A stretch of 64,000 bases of DNA, from contig CAMZMU010000080.1 of assembly GCA_947311845.1 (NCBI GenBank), forward strand, positions 20,338,132 to 20,402,131, in the 5' to 3' direction. A model generated the notes under the pieces. It was not told where the DNA came from, did no database searches, and saw only the letters and a program-made list of their open reading frames with translations. This DNA is from Poa pratensis. Its lineage: Eukaryota > Streptophyta > Magnoliopsida > Poales > Poaceae. Position numbers and translations under genes: made by a program. Shown here one piece after another: positions 33,359 through 44,845 of the stretch. The stretch's first letter is position 1, and each line of letters starts with the position of its first letter.

Positions 33359-35146
33359 AACCCTATTTCGCAACACTTCCCTCCTTTGCTACTAGTCATA
33401 CTCCTCACTTCTCCCCCGATCGCCACTCTCTCCATGCGCATGAGATGGTGCACGTGGAGAAGAGGTTCAGGTTTTCTTTGGCAGCTCATATCGCAGGATT
33501 TCACACATCCTCTGAAGCCTCATTGGAGTACTCCATCGGCGTTCTTGACCTGCAGGTAATCTCATCATGCTTTATACATACTATGTTTCGTATTGTTCTT
33601 GCTTTCTCTTATTTAATGACCCTTATTTCTCTTTCAAATCCATGGCGAGGTCATCAGCGTATGACGCACACAGGATGACATATATATTCGCGACGAGGTC
33701 ACCACTGTATGATGCGAGAGGATGGCGTGCATAAGAAACGATCGCTCAAGGACTCTCGCAACAACTAGGATATTGTGCTATATTTTGTAGATCTTGGTTT
33801 GTTGAATAGAGAGGGGCCCAGTAGCCATTGTTTTAAATGCCATCAACAATTATATATTTGAATAACTGAAAATTTGAGTCAAAGAATAGACTATATAAAG
33901 AAGTGGTTGCAATATAAATTATAATATGAATGTAATGGACAAGACAATTTTTTAGATTGATTGTGATTAAGTTATGCGACGCGCATGCACTTTCCACTAC
34001 GCAATTATTCCTGGCGGCTTTTGAGCATCGTCTAACCGCAATCGCGACGTTTAGACGCGTGGCTGGTCGTTTAAAAGCTCCTTGAACACTTACGTTGTTG
34101 TACTGTGATGTACGGGATCTATGTCTTAGTGACATTATTGTTGTTGGGAGGAAATCCTGAGGTGGTTAATTTTTCTAGTTGACTTCCGATGTAGGCTTCG
34201 TCGTATGGATTCAAGTGAACCTAAGGTGATTAATTTTCCTTGTTGACTATTGATGTTGCCATTCATTTACTTGTCCGAGAAAACCAACCATGAGTGCGAA
34301 AATGAATAACTCATCGAGATAAGAAGAAAACTAGCGGTGTTGCATATGAACATCGTTTGAAATGTAGCTTCACATCCAAGGAAAACTCTTATTTTATTCT
34401 TTTAGTTGGAGTTGGTGGAACCTTAGGTGGTTCTCGGAAGAAGATAGCGAAAAAATTTATCCCTAAAGTAGAAACTAAAAGGAACGTATAAACCAATGCT
34501 TAAATACTGAACCACATAAAAACTTCAACAAGCCTAATCACACATGACAAATATAAATAGAAAATGCAAACAAAGATCAACTCAAGCCATTTTCATTATA
34601 ACAACTAATGCAGACTAGAGTCACGGAGCATAATATATGATACCAAATACCTGCTAACTTGTTTAGATAAAGCTTTCAACAATGCTCTATTTCTACTTTT
34701 TATTATGTGTACAAAATCACAATCATAAGTACTACTAAACATGAATGGAGCAATACCAATTTTATTGTACATATAATGCATAAAGATGGATTAATTGTTC
34801 ATAAAACTTTGTTTTCACCAATCAAAATATTCCACTATAGAATTTTGCACAACAACTAAATACATGGTATTTATGCATGATAAATTAGCAACCCCTGAAA
34901 TCATGTAAACGACAACGAGAATTTTCTAATCTTTGTATAGAAATACCTTGGTATTTTCTACACGTTCGATTAGTAATATGTTTCTTAGAATTGACGTTAG
35001 ACTTGACAAAGATATACGGCAGAGACAACAAGCTGGAAATTTACAACATTTGGACATATGAATCTGCACATAGTTATAGGAAACTTGCAGTATCAAACAC
35101 GTGCATAAAGTTCACTACACCTTTACATTTTCTTCAACCCATGCAT
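33359..35146. other. AT-rich intergenic DNA with one exon-like patch
   Basis: The segment 33444-33555 could be read as an exon starting MVHVEKRFRFSLAAHIAG and ending at a ctgcag|gtaatc donor. I do not recognise it and find no partner exon. The rest shows nothing. Confidence 0.4.
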
Positions 35147-35257
35147 TTCAATCTGTAACTTAGAATTATAGTGAGTAGCGTGAAGCCGTGAAGTAGTAGA
35201 CTTCGTTTTTTTTTGAACAGGGCCGTTGTGGTATTCAATCTGTAACTTAGAATTATA
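35147..35257. repeat. 24-bp direct repeat around a 63-bp insert with oligo(T)
   Basis: The string ttcaatctgtaacttagaat plus tata occurs at 35147-35170 and 35234-35257. The insert contains tttttttttgaacagggcc, which inverted ends ...gttcaaaaaaaaa, like a LINE tail. A minute retroposon insertion is the simplest reading, though the oligo(T) does not abut the repeat. Confidence 0.5.
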
Positions 35258-35326
35258 CTGTGGACGGAAGAAGCAGCGCAGGAGGAGAAAGGCTATAAAG
35301 GCAGACCTGGTTCCTCAATGCTACTC

Positions 35327-35477
35327 ATACCTTTCTCGACCTTTTGGTTAAGATCAAGTGTAGTATCTGTTCTTATCAGTTTAATATCTGATATGTGGGC
35401 CAAGTGCCCACAATGATAGTAAATTTATTTTTTGTGGGGGAGAGCCAGTCACGGTAGCTTGCTGCCGGGGCTCTCGC
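35327..35477 (+). pseudogene. 5' ~150 nt of U2 snRNA, fused to a LINE
   Basis: Starts atacctttctcgacc and continues with aagatcaagtgtagtatct (the branch-site-pairing region), the gttcttatcagtttaatatc stem, and the Sm-like atttattttttg. It then runs into the loop IV region around gcttgctgccgggg. Compared with plant U2 as I recall it, there are several C/T and G/A changes (ggttaag for ggctaag, agtcacggtag for agccgcggcag). It stops at ctcgcg, about 45 nt short, and passes directly into LINE coding sequence. A tataaagg lies 35 bp upstream, but I see no upstream sequence element. More likely a retropseudogene than a working gene. Confidence 0.85.
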
Positions 35478-35973
35478 GATTTTGGAGGATTCAGAACACC
35501 TCTTCTTCAGCTGTGTTTTCGCAAGAAACTGCTGGGATCGTATTGGACTGCAGTGGGATTTTTCCAAATCGGTCAAGGACCGTATTGAGTTAGCTGCGAC
35601 ACACTTTGCCCACCCCAATTTCTTTGAAACATTCACCTCAGTCGCCTGGGGAATTTGGAAGGAGCGAAATGACTTCATCTTCAATGGGGTGGCGCCCTCT
35701 CTGGATAGCTGGCGTAGGCGTGCTAAGCACGATTTTCTTCTTCATCAATTCAGGGTGAAGCAGACTCTGGTTCAGCAAATTTTAGACTGTGCAAACCTTT
35801 TTTTTCTTCTCTTGAACTAGTGCTTTTCTTTTTCTTTTCTGGTTGAGTCATGCTTGTTTGATTCCTCCAGCTCCCCCCCTTATGTTCACCCCTGTAAACT
35901 GCTTCTCTATGTTTTAATCATATAAAAATAACCGTAGGGTTTCCCCTAAGGTAGCACGGTCTAAAAAAAAAAA
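35478..35973 (+). mobile_element. LINE 3' end with poly(A), downstream half of the U2 chimera
   Basis: The frame reads EDSEHLFFSCVFARNCWDRIGLQW then VAWGIWKERNDFIFNG, the zinc-binding C-terminus of a plant LINE ORF2. It ends at 35820. A short 3' UTR ends in A11 at 35963-35973. The frame is clean, so the copy is not old. No target duplication was found between the bases before 35327 and those after 35973. Confidence 0.85.
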
Positions 35974-36440
35974 GTTTCCATGTTAGCGTCAACCTAACCT
36001 ATCTTCAGTGGTCTCCAAGTAGCATCCAATTCGTTTTGGATAAATCCCACCATGGAATTGGGAGGAGCAAGAGACATCAAGACGCAGGGAGGAAGAGGGG
36101 AGGAAAGGCATCACGTCTCTCCTCTCCTCCCGGGAGCATCACCGAGGTGCTAAATTCCTCCGCCTCCTCCTCTGTGCTCGATCCAGATCTGTCAATATTT
36201 TTTTTTGGGAAAGAAGAGAATTGTTAATCTTAGCTCGTATCCTGTGAGAAACAAATGGATTTAGGTGACGTTCATGTTACTTCAGTATTTTAGGTGGTAG
36301 TAATATGAACTAGCACCATACGGAAACCAAGGTGAGAGCCATCCATCGGGCCTAAATGAAGTGTACACAACTGTAGTGACAAGGCAGTTCCATCGGGCCT
36401 AAATGTACGAACCGATTAAGTGAACACAAAAGTGCTGACA
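35974..36440. other. Intergenic, no gene recognised
   Basis: Contains a local repeat, aaggcagttcc, at about 36381 and 36439. Nothing else is seen. Confidence 0.5.
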
Positions 36441-36739
36441 AGGCAGTTCCTCGTCGAGCCCACACAGCTGCTACCCAGGGGTCAACTGGGCTCTGCTCAT
36501 GTTCAACAATGAACGAGTGACATGGAGTTTTATGATATCTTCAACAATGACGTTCCAGGCCAAGAATGCAATGCACCCACAACCGGCCACTAGCGCCAAC
36601 ATGTTAGCCATCCGATGATGCAATGATTCCCTATGCCTCCTCTTCTTATACTACAGCATGTATTTTTTGTTGATATTTGCCCTTTGCATTGAGCTTGATC
36701 TATCCCCTGGTTGCACTTTGGATACAGTTGGGCATATGT

Positions 36740-37602
36740 TTTTTTTTTTTTGAGGAGGATCCGTCACATATATTAAGGAAACTCAGTACACATTACATAG
36801 AGGTCCAGAATAAACGAAAAAATACAAAGGAACCCAGAAAAGTGCACGGAGCACCCCAAGTTTCCAGGAAGAACACAGACGGATCCAAAACCGATCCCCA
36901 AATTCCTACGCGCCGCCAGCGCCGCCGTACCGCTCACCGCCGGGAGGAAGGCACCACCACCAAAAGCAGAGGACCGCAGAAGCCGTCCGCCGACGCCGTG
37001 CGACGGATCTGAAGGACGATGAACGCATACGGCCCAAGCACCTGCAACCCGGAGCCTCCGAACTTCCAGCCGGCCCGACGCCACGCAGGACCACCACCCG
37101 CACCACCGCACCACTTCCAGACGACGCTCCCCTCGCCACCAAGGCCGGCCAGAGCTGGGTCGTCGAGGAAGAACACCACCAAACCAACCTGCAACAAAAA
37201 CAGGAACCACCACCACCAGCAGCATCTCCCCCCGCCGCCACGGCCGGCCAGAGAGCTAGAACCAGAGGAGGAGACCCGACGAAACGCTCCACAGCCTCCC
37301 CGGCGCAGCGGCCGAAACGGGGACAGGAGGGGGAGGACGAACTCCGACACGACGAGACCGCCGCCACCGTCTTCAGCAGCATCGCCTGGAGACCGAAAAG
37401 GAAACCTAACCCTACCTATCTACACGCAGGACGAGATCCCGGAGCTCCCCTCCACCTCACAGCGCCAGAACGGCGGCCGGAGGCGAAGGGGAGCGGCGGA
37501 TCCGCCGGCGGGGACAGGGAACTCTGGACGCCTCCTTGGTCGCCTCTCCCGAACAGTACAGGGAAGGGATAAGGAGAGCGGGGGAGTGGTGTGAAGTTTC
37601 TT
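36740..37602 (-). mobile_element. ~0.86-kb retroposon, poly(A) on minus strand, 17-bp TSD
   Basis: The direct repeat tacagttgggcatatgt flanks it at 36723-36739 and 37603-37619. Oligo(T) at 36740-36750 is its tail on the minus strand. Its 3' end (gtactgagtttccttaatat, tcggatcc-like, then A) matches the tail of the element at 42958. The interior is GC-rich with several long overlapping frames and no reverse transcriptase, so it must use a LINE in trans. Confidence 0.88.
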
Positions 37603-37794
37603 TACAGTTGGGCATATGTGGTCATGGCGGCTTGCTTGGTAGCAGGAATATAACATACTACTCCTATTTATCATTGAGGCCACTCATTACACTGTTATCG
37701 TGATGATGCCACAGTGTACTAGACCATAAATCACGATATATGTAACCCACCAACCATTTGTTAGTTGTTGCAGTGAATCAAATCTTCTTGGTAT

Positions 37795-38535
37795 ACTCCG
37801 TATTTTTTTACCTCATGGGTATTTTGAACGTAGGAAGAGACCTCAGGAAATTCTTGCTTTTCTTTGATCTCCATTGGCATGCTTGGCCAAAATTAATTTG
37901 AAATGAATTATCTTTATACCTTTATCAATAATTGAATGTAAATATGATGGTCTGTAACATGATAATGCACAATAGTCCCAGTTTACAAAGGTAGCTGGAT
38001 GTGGGGTTTATATCAATTGCAAAAATGTTGTCTTTGTATTCTTGATTGTTAAATACTCACAATAGCGATCATATTGAACTATTCCCACCCTTTTCCTTAT
38101 AAATATGCGCTCATAGATAGAAAGAAGCCAGACGGCCTGTCCACATGCATGTCTAGGCTTACCGCTTACATCCACTCGAAAAGGTGAGAAAATTGTTCGA
38201 AGTGCGCTCTCACAACACACGCTATACTCTCTCACCATAGAACAAAGCAACTACTGGCGCTGTACCCACCGCGTCGGCAGCCGTTTAACCTTATTTCCTT
38301 TGATTTTGCTACCCACCTGCAATTGGAACTTTGGAAGGCTTTCAAGAGGCACCTTTGAGGAAGCTATATAGTGCCAAACTCCATCCTTCCCTCAGCCGTC
38401 GATCAGTATATTTGAGAAACAACCACAAGTTGCACGAGGCGAAAGGAAACCGAGCACCCCTCTTAACCATGTCAAAGCGGGATCATCCTGACAAGGTGTC
38501 TCTTGTTATTAGTTGCTCTTCGTCATTTTTTCAGT
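37795..38535 (+). pseudogene. Relic of PRPP synthetase last intron and exon (copy A)
   Basis: The string gtaggaagagacc at 37830-37842 matches 31128-31140 in intron 7 of the working gene. It is followed by atctccattggcat, ggtagctggatg and tgtctttgtattct in the same order. The exon-8-like part (aggctttc..gaggcacctttgaggaag, 38336-38363) matches aggctttctggaggcatctt at 31362. Past it, cctgacaaggtgtctc matches cctgagaaggtgtctc at about 32046. There are many indels and no open frame. Confidence 0.75.
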
Positions 38536-38559
38536 GAGAATCTGTCTATTTATGAATGC

Positions 38560-39020
38560 AATTCACTGAGAACTAGCCACTCGCAGTGACATGTTAGCCA
38601 TAAGACCATCTATTGATTCCCCATGCCTCCTTTTCCTATTCGGCCAACATGTAGCTTGTGGTCATACTTTTGCTTTGCATTGAGCTTCCTCTACCCTCCG
38701 GCTGCGCTTCCGCGGTACAGTTAGACGGATGTCGTCACTTCGGCTTGCTTCGTAGCATGAAGATACCATGCTATTAACTGAGGCTACTCATTACACAAGG
38801 AGATGGCAACCACAGTCACTGAGACCGTGATGATATCGCAGTGTACTTGATCATAACTCCCAATATATGTAATCCACCAACCATTTGTTTGTTTCTGTAG
38901 CAATATTGCCTGCAAATCAGTTCTTCTTGAGTCCTTGTTATACTTCATTTTTACCTTCTGGGTATTTCGATAGTGGGTAGAGGCCTTTAGGGAACTCTTG
39001 TTTTGTATGTCAATTTGCAT
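38560..39020 (+). pseudogene. Partial relic of the same unit (copy B)
   Basis: Carries the unit's upstream landmarks and the first ~80 bp of intron-7-like sequence (gggtagaggcctttagggaa, then gcatgcttgacca). It stops before the exon-like part. Confidence 0.6.
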
Positions 39021-39529
39021 GCTTGACCAGTAACAAGAAAGAGGATGATTGCTGGATCACGAATGGAACACTAATCCCAGCCTGGGAGGTCTGGGGTTAT
39101 ATATCCCTATGACATTTTACATTATCTTACTTGCCAGCAAAGAGCCGTTGAAATACACTCCTGTTTATGTCCGATTAATTGTAAAGTTCCATTTTCCCGA
39201 ATCATACAACGTAACATGCTATTCAGTGACGGTAAGTGGAATTAGAGATGAATTGAGAACTAGCAGTGACAGAGATTGGAAAATGAGATGCGGACGGAGA
39301 GGATCGGGTATATTATGCCACAAATTGAGATTGAGGCGGGTGACGGTCGCTCACATCTTTACCCGATCGCCACCTCAAACCTCCTATCTCAAAAAAATAA
39401 CGGGCTCGGAGTTCTACACTGATAATGCGCCGCTGTGAAACGGCGAACCAACCTAAATTGGTCACGGTGAACCAAGATGAAATCCATCCACATGTGGGTC
39501 TCGTATGACACAATAGTAACTATTGGAAG

Positions 39530-39880
39530 ATGCTTTTGAATATGAACCCAAGGAGATCACATTTTTACTACATAGATATTATTTGATCTAATATGAACCC
39601 AAGGAGATTCACAATAGCAAGAAACATCTGTGTCTAGTTGTATATTGACGTGAAGAGAAACATAAAAGAATGCTCTTAAAAAGGGAGAAAACTACCATAA
39701 ACAGAACCAAAAAAGGAAATTGAACTGATTATTCTTTACATTTTTAATACTTTGAAATCTTGATGAGAAATTTGCCTTGAAAACCACCACAATAGCAAGA
39801 ACTATTTGTGCAAGAAAAGGAATGCTTTTAAAAAACAAGACAAAAACTACAAAAAGAGAACTAAAACGAACACCAAAGTA
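39530..39880. repeat. Degenerate tandem duplication
   Basis: The string aatatgaacccaaggagat occurs at 39537 and 39589. Two ~85-bp blocks, beginning acaatagcaagaa (about 39610 and 39789) and ending near agaac(c/t)aaaa, are diverged copies of each other. No gene. Confidence 0.65.
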
Positions 39881-40899
39881 GGCATATGAGAAATAACGAA
39901 GTTCACAAGTAAAACCACACTCCACCGATCATTGATGTGGCCACGCCGATTCCCAACAAGAAGTAACAGTACTAATGTTTTTGCGCTTTACACCACGCGA
40001 GAAAGCGAGCCAACGAGGAAGCTCACCGCTAGATAATACTAGTAAGTCCTTGGATTTTTTTGGTGAGCAACCGATAGAATCACTGCCATATCATTAAGAA
40101 AAAGATAATTGATCAGTTTATAAGACAAGCCAATGATCTATCACCAAAGCGACAAAATACGTCACTCTATATCAGGACACATCTTCTCGAACAGCCACCG
40201 CAGCTTCCAATGCCACTGCAGAGTAGCGCACCAGTACTTGCATTAGCAGAGGACATACATATCAACTATGTTGACAAGGCATATCCTCGCTTGAGCTTAG
40301 ACAACTGCCTAAGGTCGGTTTGTGCTTGCTCTGAGGAAATTCTCCCGTCAGAAGAGATTGTGGTGACATTGCGACATTGACAATGAACAAAGAGCATGGA
40401 GTGTTCTGATGTCTGAAACGAGAATGTGCCAGACTAAGAATGCAGTTCAGTGACATCTATCCACTAAGGCTGGCATGTTAGTCACCAGGCGGTCTATTAA
40501 TTCCCTATGCCTCCTCTTCCTATTCGACTTCGATCAACATGTAGCTTATGCTGATACTTGCCCTTGCCCTTTGCATTGGGCTTCTTGTGTTCGCATGCTG
40601 CACTTCCGGTACAACTAGATGGATGTGGTATTTGTCGGCTTGCTCCGTAGCATGAAGATAAATATACAATCCTTTCAGGCCACTCGTTGCACAAGGGGAT
40701 GTCTACCACTGTCACTGAGATCATAATGTCATCGTGGTGTACCAGATCATAACTCCCGAGTCCCGACATATGTATTTCACTACCATTTTTGTTGTTGATA
40801 AAGGGCTTTATATTACTTAAAGAGTTTAAATTCACCTACCATTTGTGGGTTGTTGCCAATAAATCAAGTCTTCTAGTTATAGTGGGTATTTTACCTTGT

Positions 40900-41290
40900 G
40901 GGCATTTTGATTTTTGAACGTAGGAAGAGACCTCATGGGAAATCTTGTATTTTTTTAATCTCCATAAGCAGTCAATTTGAAATATTTTTTCTTGACTGAC
41001 CACTGTCGATAATTGAATGTAAACATGATGTTCCATAATGCACAATAGTCGGAGTTATAAAGGTAGCTGAACGTGGGGGGTTATCTCACTTGCAGAAATG
41101 TTATCTCTCTATTCTCCACTGTTAAAGACCCCAAAAAAGGTGATCATGCTGAACACTATTCGAATATTTGTTTCTTTAATGCCGTTGATTTTGCAGCCCA
41201 CGCGCAATTAAAACTCTGAAAGGCTTTGTTCAAAAAAAAAAACTCTGAAAGGCTTTTAGGAGGCATCTTTGAGGAAATTATAATGACAAT
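40900..41290 (+). pseudogene. Relic of PRPP synthetase last intron and exon (copy C)
   Basis: The string gtaggaagagacc at 40920-40932 is followed by intron-7-like landmarks. It reaches the intron-exon junction (ttgatt-ttgcagcccac at about 41186-41201), which keeps the AG acceptor, then ggaggcatctttgagga at 41258. A 12-bp retroposon-like insertion with 17-bp duplication interrupts the exon-like part at 41228. Confidence 0.75.
41228..41239 (+). mobile_element. Micro-insertion gttcaaaaaaaa with 17-bp TSD
   Basis: The direct repeat aaactctgaaaggcttt spans 41211-41227 and 41240-41256. Between the copies lie only gttc and A8. This is what a LINE insertion truncated to its last four bases plus poly(A) would look like. 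Confidence 0.7.
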
Positions 41291-41800
41291 AAAGCTGCAT
41301 GATGTGACTAAGTAATTTGACGCCAATTAACAGAGTTGGCTAGCTGTTGCGTGGCATGAGAGTGAGCTGGACACTAGCTAGGAGGTAGGTAGCATTGCTT
41401 GCTCACGACTAGATGATTCCTTGCTTGAGCAGAGAACATAGGCGTCCGACCGGCTTCGAGTCAGATCACCAATACAAGGCCTCTCTAATGGTCTCGTGAT
41501 CCTGTAACTACTCGTGACGCTGTAGCGTCGACAATGAACGAAAATCATATAGTGAGTTGATGCTTCCTATGCCAAAGTGTCTAACTACAAATGCAATTCA
41601 CTCAGAGCAGGCCACTCCGGCTGACAATCTATGTATTGAAGTGTTTTCTCATTCCATATGCCTCATATTCCTATTCTGCAACCATGTAGCTCGCGGTGAA
41701 ACTTGCCTGTTTTCCTGAGCTTCCTCATCTTTAGTCCGCACTTTCGACAATTTGAGGATTACTCTGTCCGAGCTGTGAGGTGATCAGCAAATGAAGCTGC

Positions 41801-42940
41801 GCATAGTTTAGCTAAAGTTAGCTACGTGAATAAGAGTGATGTATCCTGGATCAGCGTTTTTTCCCAGTCTCACGATTCAGCTCCGCTCAGCTCGCGAACC
41901 AGCTCGGCTCAGACGAGTCGAATTTAGTTTCCGTTGCAAATTGAGCCGAGCCGATCGGTACGTTTATGTGATTGTGAGTTGGGGGCCTATGGAAGCATTA
42001 GCCTTATCCCATACGCGTTTCAACAGATTACTTAATTGTCGAGGCCTTGGTTGAAGTGATCCAGGAGAGATGGAGATAAAAGCCAAGATGTAATTTTGAA
42101 AACACTGAACACAATTGAGAAGAAAACGGAATGATGATTTGGGCAAGAAATTTTCTGCATGATATATTGTAGACAATACGGAATATACAGTAGCCCTTAT
42201 AGATTACACAGTATTTCGAGAAATAAATGTGCATATTCTGAAAATTCCCTGATGCTAAATACATAATCAATCCGTGCCGCTAAAACGGTGTCGTAGGATG
42301 GTCTATCATTGTCTGCAAGCTTTGTTTTAGGGCTTGACACAGATCTCCGCAGTTGGATATCATTTGTTCCAAGCGATGTACCCACGGACGCCCATGCATT
42401 TGAACAGCGGCACTCGGCAGTCCGTCGATGCTACAGTTGGTGCATGCTATGGCGATTCGTTCGAGAGTCTAGGCACAAATATTCTATGCAACCGAAATAA
42501 CATGTAGTACCATTTTCACGAGCGTATCTTCGATGATGGACCATGTTTGCACGTTAACCATATGGGTAACTTGGACCTGAACTCTGGATACCTCCCAATC
42601 CTAAAGAAGCTTACCGTCTTGCTAGGCCACGACATTTGAATGTTCATTTTCCTTCATTGTTTCTGTAAAAAATCTAGGAAATATAGATAAGCTATATACA
42701 TCTATCTATAGGGGTGGTTGTTAGTCTCTTACAAGTTGCAACAGCGATTGAGTGGATGGATGAAGACACGTACAGATGTCTGATGGTACTACTGTTGAAA
42801 TTTTTGTCATTTAGAGAGGTTTCATACCTTCAGCCAATGTTAAATAGGGCATGACTTGGAGTCTTGCACAAGTACGCTCTGGCCACGAAGTACAATCTTT
42901 TTGGGTATAACTTGAAGGTATTTATTACAGAGTATATAAG
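41801..42940. other. Intergenic, no gene recognised
   Basis: Short repeats of gctcggctc/gagccgagcc surround 41885-41960. Nothing else is supported. Confidence 0.45.
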
Positions 42941-42957
42941 AAATTATTTAGGACACT

Positions 42958-43969
42958 ATACACGTACAGGGTACAGCCCCCTTCCTTCTCCCTCCCTTAT
43001 CCCTTGTTCTGAGAGCTCCACCGCCGCCCCCGGACCCTCTCCTCCTCTCCTCCGGTGACCTTGCCGGCCGGAGTGGGAAGGGGAGAGGGGGCCGGCTCCT
43101 CCTTGTTTTTAGTAGATGTAGGGTTGGTGTTGCCTCCGTGGCGAATGGTTTGATGCCGTTTTCTAGAAGCTTCCGTGGGTTGCCGGCGAGCGGCGCTTCA
43201 CGGTGGTCGACGTGCTTCCTCGGCAACTCCCCATGGTGGAGAGAACCGCAGAGGTACGGATCTGGTGATAGCTCCTCTAATAAGCTCGTTTTCTGGCCCC
43301 TTCTGGTCTGTACTGCCGCCCTGTGGCTTCTTCTCCTGGCCGTCCATGGTGGAGAGGGGAAGGAGAAGCTCGGTGCGGTTGCTCATAGATTGGGTGGTGG
43401 AGGTGAAGGCTTTATCGACCTGGAGTTGTGGTGCGGCGCTGGGCGATTGTGGACGAGGAATCCTGCTGGACTTCCATGGAGGGAGATGGCGGAGGATTTC
43501 TTCGATGCGGCCTTCTTCAATAAGCACTTTTGCTGCGGTTTGTGGTGGTCCTCCTTGATGGTTTCGCTCCGGCCGGCCGTGGCGGCGAGGGGAGCGCCCG
43601 CGTGGAGATGGGATGATGCTGGTGGTTGGTCTAGGTGTTGCCGTGTCGGCGGGAAGACGGGTGGGCCGGGGAAGAAGGTGCTAAGGCCGTGTGCGTTCAT
43701 CGTTCTGGGTCTTCGTCGCTTCGCGGCGGGCGGGTATGCGGTCGTCTACAACAAGTGGGAGTACTCTCTTACCGGAGAATGGTGGTACGGCGGCTCCGGC
43801 GGCGGCTAGTTTCTGGGGATAGTGGTGGTGGATCCGTTTGTAATCCTCACAGGACACTCGGGTGCTTTGTGCAATTTGCAGGGCCCTTTTGTAATTTCTT
43901 TCTTTGTTGGACCTGTCTGTAAGTTGTACTGGGTTTCCTGAATATAAGCATCGGATCCTTTCAAAAAAA
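42958..43969 (+). mobile_element. ~1.0-kb retroposon with 17-bp TSD and poly(A)
   Basis: The direct repeat aaattatttaggacact flanks it at 42941-42957 and 43970-43986. It ends gggtttcctgaatataagca, tcggatcctttc and A. It is the same family as 36740-37602 but in the opposite orientation and longer. One frame of 223 codons (43138-43809) starts MANGLMPFSRSFRG and is rich in Gly, Trp and Leu. I do not recognise it and cannot say whether it is translated. It has no reverse transcriptase. Confidence 0.88.
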
Positions 43970-44249
43970 AAATTATTTAGGACACTGGCTCCGAATTTTT
44001 TCTCTATGGTGTAGACTTTTAATGACGACTTTCTGCAAATTTCCTCGGAGGAAAATGTAATTTTAACATCGGATTTCATCGAGAAGGAATTGTTAGATGG
44101 GAGTTTCACATATTTTTTTTACTAAATGTGAGTTTCACATTTTTCACCAAAGTGGGCGCCCAACACAATCAACTATTCCATGAAGTCTTATTCTATAGGG
44201 GGTTGTTGTTCTACACGAAACCATTACTGAAAGTCACAGAAAAAGATGG

Positions 44250-44845
44250 ATAGGTTTTTTCTAACATATATATTGAGAAGGCCTATTATAATTTCAAATG
44301 GTTTTTCTTGCAACAAGCCTTTCGCATAAAGGGATTTGCTACTAAATGGTATGAATGGATTGTTAGGTTTATCCAGGGATAGAGTGTTCAGATTCGAGTC
44401 AATGACGAAATTGATCATTATTTTTAGATCTTTAAAGGCTTTGGACAAGGGGATCCACTGTTTCGAATGCTTTTTACTATTGTTCAGATATGTTGGTTGT
44501 CCTTATAAAAAGAGCGAAGGAGGATGGCCAAGTAGGATCTCTTGTTCCTCATACAATATGCAGGTGATACTATTATGTTTCTTGAACACAATTTGGAGAA
44601 GGTTGTGAATATAAACTCACTTTGTCCTTTTTGAGCAATTATCGTGACTCGAGATTAATTTTCAAGACAACAAAATTTATTGTTTTGGCAAATAACAATA
44701 CGAGTACATATTGAATATCATCATATTTTTGGTTGTGAGGTTGGTTCTGTTCTCTTCAAATACGTAGGAATTCCTATTCAGTATAGTAAATTGCTTAAAA
44801 AATAGAAACAATTTGAAGAACGTTTTGAGCGTAAACTTAGTCATG
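44250..44845 (+). pseudogene. Decayed LINE reverse transcriptase core
   Basis: Pieces in shifting frames read as plant LINE RT. They include KAYYNFKWFFLQQAFRIKGF, EWIVRFIQG, VQIRVNDEI, ALDKGDPLFRMLF, QYAGDTIMFLEH (YAGD in place of the catalytic YADD) and FKYVGIPIQ. In-frame stops and indels are frequent. It probably belongs to the same broad family as other LINE pieces in the window. Confidence 0.85.

Larger units (their letters stand above)
36440..41800 (+). repeat. Array of degenerate units carrying PRPP synthetase tail relics
   Basis: Four diverged copies of one unit begin near 36440, 38540, 40290 and 41490. Shared landmarks are atgttag(c/t)ca(c/t), ccctatgcctcctcttcctat, tttgcattg(a/g)gctt, ggcttgct(t/c)cgtagca, gtgtac(t/c)agatcataa and ccaaccatttg. 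Units 1 and 3 continue into sequence homologous to the last intron and exon of the PRPP synthetase gene. Unit 2 stops within the intron-like part. Unit 4 lacks it. A retroposon (36740-37602) interrupts unit 1. Confidence 0.75.

Noticed and set aside
35290..35326. Functional U2 promoter
   Set aside because: A TATA-like box is at the right distance, but no upstream sequence element (RTCCCACATCG type) is visible, and the snRNA lacks its 3' end.
36773..37594. Pro/Arg-rich or Gly/Trp-rich frames in the 36740 retroposon
   Set aside because: Overlapping frames in four reading frames, explained by GC content. No frame is shared intact with the sister copy.
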